From positions 930,001 through 994,000 of the forward strand of contig JBBMOL010000047.1 of the NCBI GenBank assembly GCA_037954665.1: a DNA stretch of 64,000 bases. The letters are read 5' to 3'. Below, one piece after another: positions 63,359 through 64,000 of this stretch. A program made the translations under genes and the position numbers. The DNA comes from Laguncularia racemosa. Its lineage: Eukaryota; Streptophyta; Magnoliopsida; Myrtales; Combretaceae. The stretch's first letter is position 1, and each line of letters opens with the position of its first letter. The notes below the pieces were generated by a model, which worked only from the letters and a program-made list of their open reading frames with translations, ran no database searches and was not told the origin of the DNA.

Positions 63359-63370
63359 TGGTATCAGAGC
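63359..63370 (+). promoter_or_regulatory. Primer-binding site of mini-B
   Basis: Perfect TGGTATCAGAGC, three bases after the LTR end. Confidence 0.9.
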
Positions 63371-63564
63371 GCAAAGAGTAGTTTCTTGTACAGCGTAGAT
63401 CTAAATTACTTCCTAGAGGCGATGGACCAATTCAAATTCTTGAATACATCCATGATATAGCATACAAGAAAGATTTACCAGGTAAGTATCCAGTAAGTGT
63501 CACGTTTAATGTTACTGATCTGAGTCCATTTGATGCAGGAAATGATTTGAGGACAAATCCTTTT

Positions 63565-63578
63565 CAAGAGGAGGGGAA
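63565..63578 (+). promoter_or_regulatory. Polypurine tract of mini-B
   Basis: CAAGAGGAGGGGAA immediately before the LTR start TGATGAGATCC. It is also coding (FQEEGN). Confidence 0.85.
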
Positions 63579-64000
63579 TGATGAGATCCGAGATGAGAGC
63601 CAAGCCAGAAGAAGAAATGTGGATCCTCTTGAAGTGCTGCCTGGACCGATCACAAGAAATCGAGCAAAACGATTCAAGGAAGCACTTAACGGGTTGATAA
63701 AGGTTGTCCATGAAGCCGGAAAAGATTGGAGCAATCATGGAGTTGGAACGGATTGGAATAACCATTGGAAGACCCTTGCTTTTGTATAAGTTATACTGGA
63801 CACGGGTTGAAGAGGGCGTGTATTTTCAAGGCACGGCCGTGTATGGAGTCAAGCAAATCCACAGAAAGATACACGGCTAAAGTACACGAGCGTGTATGTT
63901 GCCAGAAGTTGCACAGAAAGATACACGGCCAAAGTACACGGGCGTGTATGTTGCCAGAAGTTGCACAGAAAAGTACACAGCCAAAGTATACGGTTGTGTA
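63579..64000 (+). repeat. 3' LTR of mini-B, first 422 bp
   Basis: It aligns base for base with 62515-62936. I count seven differences, all transitions (C/T or G/A), about 1.7%. Expected to end near 64419. Confidence 0.88.

Larger units (their letters stand above)
63356..63578 (+). other. Internal region of mini-B
   Basis: PBS TGGTATCAGAGC (63359-63370), about 60 bp of leader, then an open frame DLPGKYPVSVTFNVTDLSPF and DAGNDLRTNPFQEEGND into the LTR. Polypurine tract CAAGAGGAGGGGAA at 63565-63578. Everything from gag to the integrase C-terminal region is missing. Confidence 0.85.
62515..64000 (+). mobile_element. Miniature B derivative (LTR, 223 bp, LTR), incomplete
   Basis: LTR 62515-63355, internal 63356-63578, second LTR from 63579 past the window end. 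The internal part has only the PBS, a short leader and the last 45 or so codons of pol with the polypurine tract. It sits inside the B integrase, so it transposed as a small element. AAGTT (62510-62514) is the expected target duplication. Confidence 0.87.

Noticed and set aside
209..63370. Repeated GCTCTGATACCA / TGGTATCAGAGC as tRNA-Met gene ends
   Set aside because: Only the last 12 or so bases match the tRNA and no cloverleaf surrounds them. They sit next to LTR ends, so they are primer-binding sites.

Overview
This window is a pure retrotransposon landscape from a flowering-plant nuclear genome. I find no host gene and no RNA gene. Almost all of the 64 kb is Ty3/gypsy LTR retrotransposon sequence, nested, inverted and partly decayed. 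The plant origin follows from the primer-binding sites (TGGTATCAGAGC for initiator tRNA-Met and TGGCGCCGTTGCCGGGGA for tRNA-Asp), from Athila-type gag/pol, and from chromovirus-type gag/pol with CCHC and DD35E motifs. I cannot name the species.

Family names are mine. A: non-autonomous, about 1.0-1.2 kb LTRs (TGATAGGAATC...GCACA or GCACATCA), encodes only a retroviral-type protease followed by a 13-residue repeat. B: chromovirus-like, 0.67-0.84 kb LTRs (TGATGAGA...TTCGTATCA), complete gag-PR-RT-RH-IN. C1, C2, C3: three Athila-like families. D: a heavily decayed gypsy element. E: a gag+PR element without RT or IN. F: a solo LTR related to B. G: an old long LTR (TGACACCCC...GTTACA).

Layout. 1-1266: minus-strand A element leaving the window, inserted in an A LTR. 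1267-5515: plus-strand A element (A2). 5516-6179: old unassigned DNA, the target of a complete Athila-like element C1 (6180-16107, TSD CCTAT, LTRs about 1% apart, only two in-frame stops). 16113-20623: AT-rich DNA without genes. 20624-24235: decayed element D, whose integrase is cut by an A LTR (24236-24922), itself cut by C2 (24923-35003). C2 has gag and protease and a downstream ORF3 but no RT/RH/IN. At about 35004 the sequence turns over: minus-strand C3 (gag, PBS, LTR, to 38312) sits in a minus-strand B element (38313-41816), which sits in an A internal region. 41817-53720: overlapping A copies (internal-LTR-internal-LTR-internal-LTR), one protease split by the complete E element (45843-49243, TSD TTGTA), one LTR split by solo LTR F (51784-52555). 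54161-56545: old G LTR. 56546-57049: partial minus A-like LTR. 57050-62514: B with one continuous gag-pol frame broken only by stops. 62515-64000: a miniature B derivative (LTR, 223 bp, LTR) inserted in that integrase and running off the window.

How the pieces relate. B and C1 are the only copies here with a recognisable full pol; A, C2, E and mini-B would depend on proteins from autonomous elements. The most unusual signal is in A and E: the junction of LTR end and primer-binding site has been tandemly duplicated, and in some copies the LTR has grown to engulf the older junction, leaving fossil primer-binding sites inside the LTR. Other recurrent signals are palindrome arrays (ACACGGCCGTGT-like or GCCGGCC-like) at a similar place upstream of the TATA box in unrelated LTRs, telobox-like inverted repeats around the TATA boxes of A and B, and a paired hairpin just after pol in the Athila-like families.
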